Part shown: positions 49,894 to 58,061 of the stretch, piece after piece
Layout: each line of letters begins with the position of its first letter
How positions within the stretch are numbered: position 1 is the stretch's first letter
Assembly: GCF_004348895.1 (NCBI RefSeq)
Contig: NZ_RRZK01000029.1
Coordinates: forward strand, 62,001-126,000
Direction: 5' to 3'
Origin: Pseudomonas vancouverensis
GTDB taxonomy: Bacteria; Pseudomonadota; Gammaproteobacteria; Pseudomonadales; Pseudomonadaceae
Length of the DNA: 64,000 bases
Program-made: the position numbers and the translations under genes
The notes under the pieces: model-generated
Told to the model about the DNA's origin: nothing
The model's input: only the letters and a program-made list of their open reading frames with translations
The model's database searches: none

Positions 49894-49929
49894 AAAAACG
49901 CCAGCCTCGAAAGGGCTGGCGTTTTTGAT
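49894..49929. terminator. Bidirectional terminator before nadC end
   Basis: AAAAACGCCAGCC and GGCTGGCGTTTTT around a short loop, between convergent genes. Confidence 0.93.
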
Positions 49930-49941
49930 TGAACGCTTGAT

Positions 49942-50790
49942 TCAGAGACTCAAGCGCATCGACAGGTCCACCGCCTTCACATCCTTGGTCATCGCACCAA
50001 TCGAGATGTAATCCACCCCGGTCTGCGCAATCGGCAGCAAGGTGCTTTCGTTGATCCCGCCGCTGGCCTCCAGCTTCGCCTTGCCGGCGTTCAGGCGCAC
50101 GGCTTCGCGCATGTCATCCAGGCTCAGTTCGTCGAGCATGATGATGTCGGCGCCGGCCGCCAGTGCCTCTTTCAGTTCATCCAGGCTTTCCACTTCAATC
50201 TCCACCGGCTTGCCCGGGGCGATCTTGTGCGCGGCGATAATGGCCTGCGCAATACCGCCGCTGGCGGCAATGTGGTTTTCCTTGATCAGGAACGCGTCGT
50301 ACAAGCCGATTCGATGGTTGTGGCAGCCGCCGCAGGTCACCGCGTATTTCTGCGCCAGGCGCAGCCCCGGCAAGGTTTTGCGGGTATCAAGCAGCTTTAC
50401 CTGGGTTTCGGCCACAAAGTCCGCCAGAGACTGTGCGCGGGTCGCCACGCCGGACAACAATTGCAGGAAGTTGAGTGCACTGCGCTCGCCCGTCAGCAAT
50501 GAGCGCGCCGGACCTTCGAGGTGAAACAGGATCTGGTTCGGTGTCACCCGTTCGCCATCGGCGACCTGCCAATGCACCGCGACACGTGGGTCCAGCTGCC
50601 GAAACACGGCATCAACCCAAGCGGTGCCGCAAATGACGGCGGCATCGCGGGTGATGATGGTGGCTTTGGCCAGGCGTTCGGCCGGGATCAGCTGTGCGGT
50701 GATGTCGCCGCTGCCAACGTCTTCAAGCAACGCACGGCGCACGTTGGCTTCAATTTCGGCGGTCAGGTCGGCGAGACGTAGATTCGGCAT
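49942..50790 (-). CDS. nadC: Nicotinate-nucleotide pyrophosphorylase (carboxylating)
   Basis: A 282-residue enzyme that makes nicotinate mononucleotide from quinolinate in NAD synthesis. Conserved parts are ALLEDVGSGDITAQLIPA, LDTRKTLPGLRLAQKYAVTCGGCHNHRIGLYD-type sequence (about 140-175), KIEVESLDEL-like VEIEVESLDELKEAL, and EASGGINE. The ATG at 50790 gives the usual length. It is divergent from ampD, as in P. aeruginosa. Confidence 0.97.
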   Translation of the reverse strand: MPNLRLADLTAEIEANVRRALLEDVGSGDITAQLIPAERLAKATIITRDAAVICGTAWVDAVFRQLDPRVAVHWQVADGERVTPNQILFHLEGPARSLLTGERSALNFLQLLSGVATRAQSLADFVAETQVKLLDTRKTLPGLRLAQKYAVTCGGCHNHRIGLYDAFLIKENHIAASGGIAQAIIAAHKIAPGKPVEIEVESLDELKEALAAGADIIMLDELSLDDMREAVRLNAGKAKLEASGGINESTLLPIAQTGVDYISIGAMTKDVKAVDLSMRLSL

Positions 50791-50985
50791 AACGGACTCC
50801 ACAAACAAAGTGGCCCGATTATAGGGGTATGGTGCCGGGCAACCCAAGGCATCACACGCATTCCCACGGCACTGTTGCATGCATTTGGTCGATTCTTTCC
50901 GGTCATCGGGCGCGGCAAGTGATCGCGCGCCAAGGGTCTAACACGGCATACTGGTGCCAACACAGTCGACGTTGAAGGAACCGGT

Positions 50986-51546
50986 ATGCAGTTGGACCCC
51001 GCGAGCGGTTGGTGTCAGGACGTGGAGTTGTGTCCCTCTCCCAACTTCAATGCGCGCCCCACGGACGAAGTATCCCTGCTGGTGATCCACAACATCAGCC
51101 TGCCTCCGGCGCAGTTTGCCACCCGCAAGGTGCAGGCGTTTTTCCAGAATCGCCTGGACGTCACTGAGCATCCCTATTTTGCCGGAATTGCCGACTTGCG
51201 CGTTTCGGCGCACTTTCTGATTGAGCGCGACGGCCGCGTCACGCAGTTTGTTTCCTGTCTGGAGCGGGCCTGGCACGCCGGGGTTTCGAATTTTGAGGGG
51301 CGGGAAACCTGTAACGATTTTTCCGTGGGCATCGAGCTTGAAGGCACCGATGATCTGCCCTTCACGGATGCGCAGTACCATGCGCTGACCGCCCTGACCC
51401 GACAGCTGCAAAGCGCTTTTCCAGCCATCACCCCCCAGCGGATCTGCGGGCACAGCGACATAGCGCCGGGGCGTAAAACCGATCCGGGGCCGGCGTTCGA
51501 TTGGGCACGCTTTCGTGCCGACCTGGCACAAGAGGAAGGACAATGA
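50986..51546 (+). CDS. ampD: 1,6-anhydro-N-acetylmuramyl-L-alanine amidase AmpD
   Basis: A 186-residue cytoplasmic zinc amidase that cleaves anhydro-muropeptides; its loss derepresses AmpC beta-lactamase in relatives. Zinc ligands are the histidine in LLVIHNISLP, and the histidine and aspartate in CGHSDIAPGRKTDPGPAF; the catalytic glutamate is in VGIELEG. ampE overlaps its stop (ATGA). Confidence 0.97.
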   Translation: MQLDPASGWCQDVELCPSPNFNARPTDEVSLLVIHNISLPPAQFATRKVQAFFQNRLDVTEHPYFAGIADLRVSAHFLIERDGRVTQFVSCLERAWHAGVSNFEGRETCNDFSVGIELEGTDDLPFTDAQYHALTALTRQLQSAFPAITPQRICGHSDIAPGRKTDPGPAFDWARFRADLAQEEGQ

Positions 51547-52379
51547 GTTTTCTGGTGTTGCTGTTGGCCGTATGGATCGAGAAGTTCTCGGCCCTGCGCC
51601 ATCGGGTTCAGCGTGACGCAGGCTGGATACGCGAGCTGAACAAACTTGAGGGCAGCGCGCGATTGTCGAGCCGCCCGTGGCTCGTGTTGGCAATCGTGGT
51701 CCTGCTGCCGATAGCGTTGTTGGGGCTGATATTGCTGGTACTCGAACCGGTGGCTTATGGCTTGCTTGCGCTGCCTGTGCATTTGCTGGTGGTGATCTAC
51801 AGCCTGGGTCGTGGCGACTTGCTGGCGGGCCTCGGCCCGTTCCGCGATGCCTGGCGTCGGGAGGATTTGCAGGCGGCGGCCCATGTTGCCAAGCGCGACC
51901 TGGATATTTGCGCCGACAGTGGCGAACAGTTGCTGGAACGGGTCGAAGGGCATTTGCTGTGGGAGGCCTATCAAAGCTTCTTCGCGGTGATTTTCTGGTA
52001 CTTCCTGCTGGGTCCGGTGGCGGCGTTGGCCTATCGCCTGCTGGCGCTGGCCGAAGAGCACGGGAAAAACCCGGCGGTGATCGAGCGCGCCGGGCAACTG
52101 CGCCATGCCTTCGATTGGGTGCCTGTGCGCCTGCTCGCTGCAAGCCTGGCCCTGGTGGGCAATTTTGTCGCGGTCAGTCGGGTGATGTTGCACGAGTTGC
52201 TGAACTGGAACATCAGCGCCGCGCAATTGATCGAAAAAGTAGGTCTGGTCGCGGGCGAGATCCCGGCACCGGTGGCGGGGCCTGAAGGGATCAACAACCT
52301 CGACCGAATCTGGGAGTTGTTATTGCGGGCGGCCGTGCTCTGGTACGCCGGTTTTGCCCTGTGGACGGTTTTACCCTGA
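51543..52379 (+). CDS. ampE: Regulatory signalling modulator AmpE
   Basis: A 278-residue inner-membrane protein co-transcribed with ampD. Hydrophobic segments lie near 1-10, 48-75, 150-175 and at the C-terminus. The sequence LLAVWIEKFSALRHRVQRD and FAVIFWYFLLGPVAALAYRL is typical. Precise role is uncertain; it has been proposed as a sensor linked to beta-lactamase control. Confidence 0.93.
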   Translation: MSFLVLLLAVWIEKFSALRHRVQRDAGWIRELNKLEGSARLSSRPWLVLAIVVLLPIALLGLILLVLEPVAYGLLALPVHLLVVIYSLGRGDLLAGLGPFRDAWRREDLQAAAHVAKRDLDICADSGEQLLERVEGHLLWEAYQSFFAVIFWYFLLGPVAALAYRLLALAEEHGKNPAVIERAGQLRHAFDWVPVRLLAASLALVGNFVAVSRVMLHELLNWNISAAQLIEKVGLVAGEIPAPVAGPEGINNLDRIWELLLRAAVLWYAGFALWTVLP

Positions 52380-52391
52380 AAGATCGTTGAA

Positions 52392-52446
52392 AATCGCAGC
52401 CTGCACCGGCGCCCGCCGGGTTCGCCTTCCTTCGCAGGCTGCGATT
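52392..52446. repeat. Inverted repeat after ampE
   Basis: AATCGCAGCCTGC (52392-52404) and GCAGGCTGCGATT (52434-52446) are perfectly complementary. It resembles a Pseudomonas REP pair and may end the ampE transcript. Confidence 0.65.
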
Positions 52447-52578
52447 GTTCGCCGTTAACCTTAAGTTACAAAACCTTCTGCCGATTTCAGTTATACAGGG
52501 ATAGCGCCGCATAGTGGCTATCTGCTGTCGGTCTGCGCCTGCCAATAAAAAAAATAAAAAATTGAAGGGAGTCCTCCA

Positions 52579-54609
52579 GTGAAGAGCTTGCTCTATCCCG
52601 CTGTCGCGCTGATGAACCGCCTGAGCTTCGGCATGAAGTTCAGCCTGATCAGCGTACTGTTCCTGGTACCCATGCTGGTAACCAACTTCTATCTGGTACG
52701 CGACTCCTACCGCGAGTTCCAGGCCACCCGGGTCGAACTGCAAAGCCTCGATCTGCTGAGCCAAAGCCTGACCTTGCGTCGCGACCTGGAAACCCTGAAC
52801 AACCTGGTGCAGATCAACGTCACCCTCGGTCAGTCCGGCAAGGCCGGTGACGTCGAGTCGAAAATCAGCCATCTCGAACAAAGTATTCTTGCGCGCCTGC
52901 AAGGGCTCGAGGCGATGACCGTCGATCCCGCGCAAATCGCGGTGTTCGATGGCAAGCGCGATGAAATGATCGCCGCCTTCAAGGCCCAGCAAACGGAAAA
53001 ATCCCTGCAAAGCAAAAGTGCACTGATCGGCAAGCTGGTGGGGAATGCCCAGCTGTTCAGCCAGCTCATCAGCGGCCAGGCAGGCCTCAGCCGTGACAAT
53101 CAGGGCGATATTCGTCAATTGAGTGAACTGGTGACCCTGGTCACCCCGCGCGTCACCCAGCTTCTAGGTGAAGGACGGGCCATGGGTTCCTATTCGCTGG
53201 GACAGGGCTTTATCAATTCGGCATCGAGTAACCGTTTCGATGATCTGCTGGCGCAAATCGAGAAGCTCCAGGCCGAATATGGCATGAAGTTGCAGGATGC
53301 CCTGGGCTCCAGCAAAGCGGCGCACGATGCATTGTCTACCCAGGCTGAAAGCAGTCGAGCCTCTTTGAAGAAAACCAGCGAGTTGTTCGAAGAGAAGGTG
53401 GTCATGGCCGACACCCTCGATACGCCGTGGCAGAGCTTTTACGATCAGGTCAGCGACCTGATGGACCGGACCTATCAGCTCAATGACGCGACGCTGAAGT
53501 TTCTCGGACCGCAATTGCAGGAACGGCTGGAGCAGAACCGCACGCACATGATCCTCCAGGCCGTGGCGTTGTCGGTGGTGTTCGTGCTGATTTTCTATCT
53601 CTATGGCGGCTTCTATGCCTCGACCCGCACCACACTCAAACGCCTGGGCGGAGTCATGGACAAAGTCGCGGCCGGCGACATGACCGTGACCTTCAGTGCA
53701 CACAGTCAGGATGAACTGGGTGAGTTGGGCGAGGTGTTCAACGGCACCGTGAAGAAGATCCATGATTTGATCGAGCGTGTTGGCCACACCGTCAGCGAAG
53801 TCGAGCGTCAGGCCGGGCAAGTCGAAAACGTTTCGGCGCAGAGCAACCAGGCGGTTGCCGGTCAGCGCACGCAGATCGAACAAGTGGCCACTGCGATGAA
53901 CCAGATGTCGGCGACCTCCCAGGAAGTTGCGCGCAGCGCGGCGGCGGCGGTCAGCAGCGCCCACAGCGTCAATCAGGAAACCATCAGTGGTCGCGGACTG
54001 GTGGAATCCCAGCAGGGCAGCATTGCGGCCCTGGCCAGCGAGATCGATCAGTCGGTGCTGGTGATCAATCAACTGGCCAGCGACAGCCAGGCCATCAGCC
54101 GTGTGCTTGAAGTGATCAAGAGTATTGCCGAGCAAACCAACCTGCTGGCCCTCAACGCCGCGATTGAGGCGGCGCGGGCCGGTGAGCAGGGCCGCGGGTT
54201 TGCAGTGGTGGCGGATGAAGTGCGGACGCTGGCCAAGCGCACCCAGCAATCGACCGAAGAGATCGAACAGATGATTGCCAAGCTGCACAGCGGTGTCGGT
54301 GCGGCGGTCAAGGCCATGGGCACCAGCCATGAAATGGCCAACGGCACGGTGGGGCAGTCGGAAAAAGTCCAGCGGGCGCTGGAAAACATCCTCGGTGCGG
54401 TGGGCATGATCGTTGACCAGAACCAACAGATTGCCGCAGCGGTCGAGCAGCAAACCGCCGTAGCCCACGACATCGATCAAAACATCGTCGAGATCAATCG
54501 CGCCGGCGAGCGCACCGCCGAAGGCGCGCATCAGACTGAGGACGCCAGCCGTGCCTTGACGGTTCAGGTGGTGGAGTTGAAGCAATTGATCAGCGCATTC
54601 CGGGTTTAA
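52579..54609 (+). CDS. Methyl-accepting chemotaxis protein
   Basis: A 676-residue transmembrane chemoreceptor. The first membrane helix (about 19-38, FSLISVLFLVPMLVTNFYLV) and the second (about 325-345, ILQAVALSVVFVLIFYLYGG) flank a large helical periplasmic domain of about 285 residues, with coiled coils. HAMP and the MCP signalling domain follow, with the hairpin tip EQTNLLALNAAIEAARAGE. The C-terminus lacks the pentapeptide for CheR/CheB. The start is a GTG at 52579 behind AAGGGAG. It is orthologous in position to the chemoreceptor next to ampE in P. aeruginosa. Ligand unknown. Confidence 0.95.
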   Translation: MKSLLYPAVALMNRLSFGMKFSLISVLFLVPMLVTNFYLVRDSYREFQATRVELQSLDLLSQSLTLRRDLETLNNLVQINVTLGQSGKAGDVESKISHLEQSILARLQGLEAMTVDPAQIAVFDGKRDEMIAAFKAQQTEKSLQSKSALIGKLVGNAQLFSQLISGQAGLSRDNQGDIRQLSELVTLVTPRVTQLLGEGRAMGSYSLGQGFINSASSNRFDDLLAQIEKLQAEYGMKLQDALGSSKAAHDALSTQAESSRASLKKTSELFEEKVVMADTLDTPWQSFYDQVSDLMDRTYQLNDATLKFLGPQLQERLEQNRTHMILQAVALSVVFVLIFYLYGGFYASTRTTLKRLGGVMDKVAAGDMTVTFSAHSQDELGELGEVFNGTVKKIHDLIERVGHTVSEVERQAGQVENVSAQSNQAVAGQRTQIEQVATAMNQMSATSQEVARSAAAAVSSAHSVNQETISGRGLVESQQGSIAALASEIDQSVLVINQLASDSQAISRVLEVIKSIAEQTNLLALNAAIEAARAGEQGRGFAVVADEVRTLAKRTQQSTEEIEQMIAKLHSGVGAAVKAMGTSHEMANGTVGQSEKVQRALENILGAVGMIVDQNQQIAAAVEQQTAVAHDIDQNIVEINRAGERTAEGAHQTEDASRALTVQVVELKQLISAFRV

Positions 54610-54624
54610 CCGGGCACCTTGGAA

Positions 54625-54660
54625 TACGGGGGCTAGCAGGCTCGCTCCCGCATCTGGCGA
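54625..54660. repeat. REP fragment
   Basis: GGCTAGCAGGCTCGCTCCCGC matches the core of the Pseudomonas REP element; only one half with a degenerate partner is present. Confidence 0.6.
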
Positions 54661-54805
54661 GCCTCCAGTAGAGGATATTGCTGAATTTTCTGTAATACAT
54701 TTTCCCTTTCGGAGTAGGCATCCGCCTGTTTTTCTTTACGCCCTGATTTTTGGTCTTCAATGGTGGAAGATCCGCATCACTGACAACATGGAGGGAGGTC
54801 CGGTC

Positions 54806-55195
54806 ATGTCCGCTGCAACGACAGGCATCCAGGGACACTGCGCCCATTGCCAGCGCACGCTGTTACTCAAGCCTTGGCAACTGAACGCCATTGCCATCAA
54901 CGAACCCTTTACCTGCACCTATTGCCAGAAAACCTTGCGGTTGAATGATCCGAAACAGATCAAGCGCTTCAAGTCCCTCGACTCATTGGCCCTGTTGAAG
55001 GCAAGTCTGTTGATCATGATTTGTACGGCGCTGTTGGTGGCGTTGGTGCTGGAGTGGATGGGTCTGATCAGCGTCCTAGAGCAACTGAACTTCTCGCTGG
55101 GGGCGATTTTCGTTTACTTCATCGCTCTTCGATTGGCCCGTCAACGTCAGCACATGACGCTAATTCTTGAGGCCGCCAAGGCTCATATCGAATGA
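54806..55195 (+). CDS. Zinc-ribbon membrane protein, unknown
   Basis: A 129-residue protein with two C-x2-C pairs (CAHC near residue 12-15 and CTYC near 37-40) that could form a zinc ribbon, followed by two hydrophobic segments (about 66-85 and 97-113). The C-terminus QRQHMTLILEAAKAH is charged. The ATG at 54806 has GGAGG before it at good spacing. I do not recognise the family. Confidence 0.7.
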   Translation: MSAATTGIQGHCAHCQRTLLLKPWQLNAIAINEPFTCTYCQKTLRLNDPKQIKRFKSLDSLALLKASLLIMICTALLVALVLEWMGLISVLEQLNFSLGAIFVYFIALRLARQRQHMTLILEAAKAHIE

Positions 55196-55458
55196 CAACT
55201 AGTGTTTTTTGACCTGCGGAGAATCCTCGATTCTGCGGGGTAACTTGTAGCGAGCCTTCTCGCTGTCATGATATTTCCCTAACGGTCATGCTGGCCACCC
55301 GATCCATCTGTGTCCAAAGAAATCTAACCGCCAAAAAAGCAATGGTACCTTCGTAAACCATTCGTCGGGACTGTTATTTTTTACAGGTTAAAAGTGCCAT
55401 CAATCAAGATTTAATGGTTTTAGAGGTCACCATGAAGTAAAAAAAACTGGAGTCAGAT
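55196..55458 (+). other. AT-rich upstream region of the orphan gene, with a two-codon minigene
   Basis: The DNA turns AT-rich from about 55320. At 55432-55440 stands ATG AAG TAA with AGAGG 5 bases upstream, a perfect two-codon open frame just before the real start at 55459. No other gene is visible. Confidence 0.4.
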
Positions 55459-55932
55459 ATGAAAAGCAAAGATAAGATTCTATCGAATTCCGAGCTTTTA
55501 GAGGATGTTTCAACTATCAATTTGATTTCGGATGAGGAGCTTGAGAAGTTAACAAAAGGCGCGAAGGTGGAAGAGGGAATGTTGGTAGTAGGCTGGGAAG
55601 GAGCCATTTTTGGCTATGTAACTTATAAGTACTGGTGGGCTAATAATGGGGGGTTATTTTACTGTTATAGCACCAGTTATAAGATCCTGAATAAATTTGG
55701 TGGAATGGGGCATAAATCAAATTTGCATTTTAGTTTTGATTCACTTCAGTGGTGGGGGAACGACTCACCAGATAATCTCCGATCAGATGACAAATGGTAC
55801 CCATATGCGGTCGGTGGGTGGATAGGGGCGAATAAACGGGCGCGTGTTTATGCTAGATTTACGTTTGATTTATCTTTGTTACCCGATCCATCCGTGAGCT
55901 CAGAAATATGGATGAAATATTCGGCGCCTTAG
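55459..55932 (+). CDS. AT-rich orphan with leader-peptide-like N-terminus, unknown
   Basis: A 157-residue protein unlike its neighbours. The coding DNA is visibly AT-rich and uses five TTA leucine codons, rare in this genome, which suggests horizontal acquisition. The N-terminus (LLEDVSTINLISDEELEKLTKG, residues 14-35) resembles a double-glycine type leader: an acidic/hydrophobic helix with an E-L-x-x-L-x-(K)G ending. The rest is rich in Trp, Tyr, Gly and Asn, with one Cys. GGAG lies 7 bases before the ATG. No transporter, modification or immunity gene is next to it. It could be a secreted toxin or a peptide precursor; the function is unknown. Confidence 0.65.
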   Translation: MKSKDKILSNSELLEDVSTINLISDEELEKLTKGAKVEEGMLVVGWEGAIFGYVTYKYWWANNGGLFYCYSTSYKILNKFGGMGHKSNLHFSFDSLQWWGNDSPDNLRSDDKWYPYAVGGWIGANKRARVYARFTFDLSLLPDPSVSSEIWMKYSAP

Positions 55933-55995
55933 TTTTTTGTAAAGGGTGCGGTTTCAGATTTTGTTCTATTGCACTTACTTGCGAAAATCCGCCAA

Positions 55996-56772
55996 TTACC
56001 AGTTAAACAGCTCACAGGCGTTGGCGGTGCTGGCGCCAGCCAATTGTTCGGGGCTGACCGCCATGATCCCGGCCAGTGCCTCGCAGATCGCCGGCAAGTG
56101 CGCCGGGCTGTTGCGTTGGCCGGCAAACATGGCGGGCGCCATGTCCGGTGAGTCGGTTTCCAGCACCACCGACTCCAGCGGCAATTGCGCCAGGACCCGG
56201 TGCATGCGCAAGGCCTGCGGCCAGGTCGCGGCGCCACCCAGGCCGAGTTTGAAGCCCAGCTTGATGTACTCCCGGGCTTCTTCCTGGCTGCCGGCGAAGG
56301 CGTGGATGATGCCTGCACGTTTCAGGCGAAAGCGTTTGAGGGTGGCGATCACCGCCGCGTGACTGCGACGAACATGGATCAACGCCGGCAGATTGAAGTC
56401 CGCCGCGAGCTGTAGCTGCGACTCGAACAACGTCTGCTGGCGCTCGCGATCCAGGCTTTCGATGAAGTAATCCAGGCCGATTTCGCCCACCGCGCACAGC
56501 TGGCGATGGCCGGCCAGCCGAGTCAGCCACTCGCCCAGTTCAATCAGGTGTTCCGGGCGATGATCATCCAGGTACACCGGATGCAGCCCGAACGCCGCGT
56601 GAAGGTCGGGATCACTCTGCACCAACTCCCAGACCCGTTGCCAATTGGCCTGATAAACCCCCAGCACCACCATCCGCCGCACGCCGCCGGCGCGACTGGC
56701 AGCCATCAACGCCTGCCGGTCGGCGTCGAAGTCCGGAAAATCCAGATGGGTGTGGGTATCGATCAGTTCCAC
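55996..56772 (-). CDS. tatD: TatD-family metal-dependent hydrolase
   Basis: A 258-residue TIM-barrel hydrolase/DNase. Metal ligands are H-x-H in DTHTHLDF, the glutamate in VGEIGLDYF, histidines in HVRRSHA and IHAFAGS, and the aspartate in ETDSPDM. It follows cra by 3 bases on the same strand, so the two form an operon. It is convergent with the AT-rich orphan. Confidence 0.93.
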   Translation of the reverse strand: MELIDTHTHLDFPDFDADRQALMAASRAGGVRRMVVLGVYQANWQRVWELVQSDPDLHAAFGLHPVYLDDHRPEHLIELGEWLTRLAGHRQLCAVGEIGLDYFIESLDRERQQTLFESQLQLAADFNLPALIHVRRSHAAVIATLKRFRLKRAGIIHAFAGSQEEAREYIKLGFKLGLGGAATWPQALRMHRVLAQLPLESVVLETDSPDMAPAMFAGQRNSPAHLPAICEALAGIMAVSPEQLAGASTANACELFNW

Positions 56773-56775
56773 GAC

Positions 56776-57771
56776 TCAATCCTGATGGATACGCTGCTTG
56801 AACGTCCGCGCGATGGCTTGCACGCCCGGTTGGTAGTCGGATTGTTCGATGGCGGCCAGCGCCAGTGCCAGTGCCTTGTCGGCAATCAGTTGGTGTTGTT
56901 GTGCCATGGCGTTGACCGGCAAAGGCAGGAAGTCCAGCAACTGCGTGTCGCCGAAGGTGCCGAGGCGTAAAGGACGGTTTTTCAGGGGGAAATCATGCAA
57001 GGCATCGAACACCCCCTGCAACAGCACGTAGGACGTGGTCAGCAGTGCATCAGGCAAATGGCCCAGGCGCTGCAGCAACTCTTCCATCAACTGCTTGCCG
57101 CATTCACGGCTGAAGGCTTCGCCTTGCTCGATCAGCACTTCACCGGTGAACCCGGTCAGCGCCTCTTTGAAACCGGCGGTGCGTTCCTGGCTGATGCTCA
57201 ACTCCGGCCGGGCGCCGATCAGGGCGATCTGTTTCGGCAGCGGTTCGAGCAAGCTGCGAGTCAGGTGCAGGCTGGCTTCGCGGTCATCGCTGATCACCGA
57301 GCAGAAATGCCCCGGGTCCATGACCCGGTCGATGGCGATGATCGGAATACCCTTGGCTTGCAACTGCAGGTAACTGTCGTCACCGCTTGGCAGGCAACTG
57401 GCAACGATCAGCGCATCGCAGCGCCGGGCGCGGAACAGTTGCAGCAGTTGCCGTTCGCTGTCCGGTGCATCGTCGGAACTGGCGATCAGCAACTGGTAGC
57501 CGCGGGCCCGTGCACCTTGCTCCAGCAACTTGGCAATTCGCGCATAACTGGGGTTTTCCAGATCCGGCAGAATGAAGCCCAATGTGCGGGTGTGCCGACT
57601 GCGCAGTCCGGCAGCTTGTGGGTTAGGCGTAAAGCCGTGCTGTTCAACAACCGCGCGCACGCGTTCGACGGTGGCGCTGCTGATGCGCTGCTGTTCGGCC
57701 TTGCCGTTGATGACGTAGCTGGCGGTGGTGACGGACACACCGGCCAACTGGGCAATATCACTGAGTTTCAA
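56776..57771 (-). CDS. cra: Catabolite repressor/activator Cra (FruR)
   Basis: A 331-residue LacI-family regulator of the fructose operon. The N-terminal helix-turn-helix is MKLSDIAQLAGVSVTTASYVINGKAE; the effector domain follows from about 60. Its likely inducer is fructose-1-phosphate, made by FruA. It is divergent from fruBKA, with an operator-like site between them. Confidence 0.95.
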   Translation of the reverse strand: MKLSDIAQLAGVSVTTASYVINGKAEQQRISSATVERVRAVVEQHGFTPNPQAAGLRSRHTRTLGFILPDLENPSYARIAKLLEQGARARGYQLLIASSDDAPDSERQLLQLFRARRCDALIVASCLPSGDDSYLQLQAKGIPIIAIDRVMDPGHFCSVISDDREASLHLTRSLLEPLPKQIALIGARPELSISQERTAGFKEALTGFTGEVLIEQGEAFSRECGKQLMEELLQRLGHLPDALLTTSYVLLQGVFDALHDFPLKNRPLRLGTFGDTQLLDFLPLPVNAMAQQHQLIADKALALALAAIEQSDYQPGVQAIARTFKQRIHQD

Positions 57772-57916
57772 CCCGCTGTTTCCTTGTTTTTTCGAGCTAG
57801 CCTCGACATTTTCGTCAATCCTACCCGATTAAGGCAGGCGACCATTGTCGTAACGCATCCGACCGGTTGGACTTCAAGGATGGAGCATTATCGAGTAACG
57901 TGCCATTCACTCTAGA

Positions 57917-57930
57917 TTAAACGATTCAGC
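57917..57930. promoter_or_regulatory. Cra operator
   Basis: TTAAACGATTCAGC, on the other strand GCTGAATCGTTTAA, matches the Cra box pattern (TGAAACGTTTCA-like). It lies between cra and fruB. Confidence 0.75.
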
Positions 57931-58029
57931 AAGCGTATTTTCTACGTGATAGGCGACGTTGGTGGTTCTGCCGTGAAACCGCCAAAAGAGATGACCAAAC
58001 GCCTAAGCTGATTCATTCAAAACAATACC

Positions 58030-58048
58030 TGGCGCCGCCACGGCGCCA
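58030..58048 (+). promoter_or_regulatory. Hairpin just before the fruB ribosome binding site
   Basis: TGGCGCCG-CCA-CGGCGCCA is a perfect 8-3-8 stem, ending two bases before AAGGAGA. It could modulate translation of fruB. Confidence 0.6.
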
Positions 58049-58061
58049 AAAAGGAGAAAGC

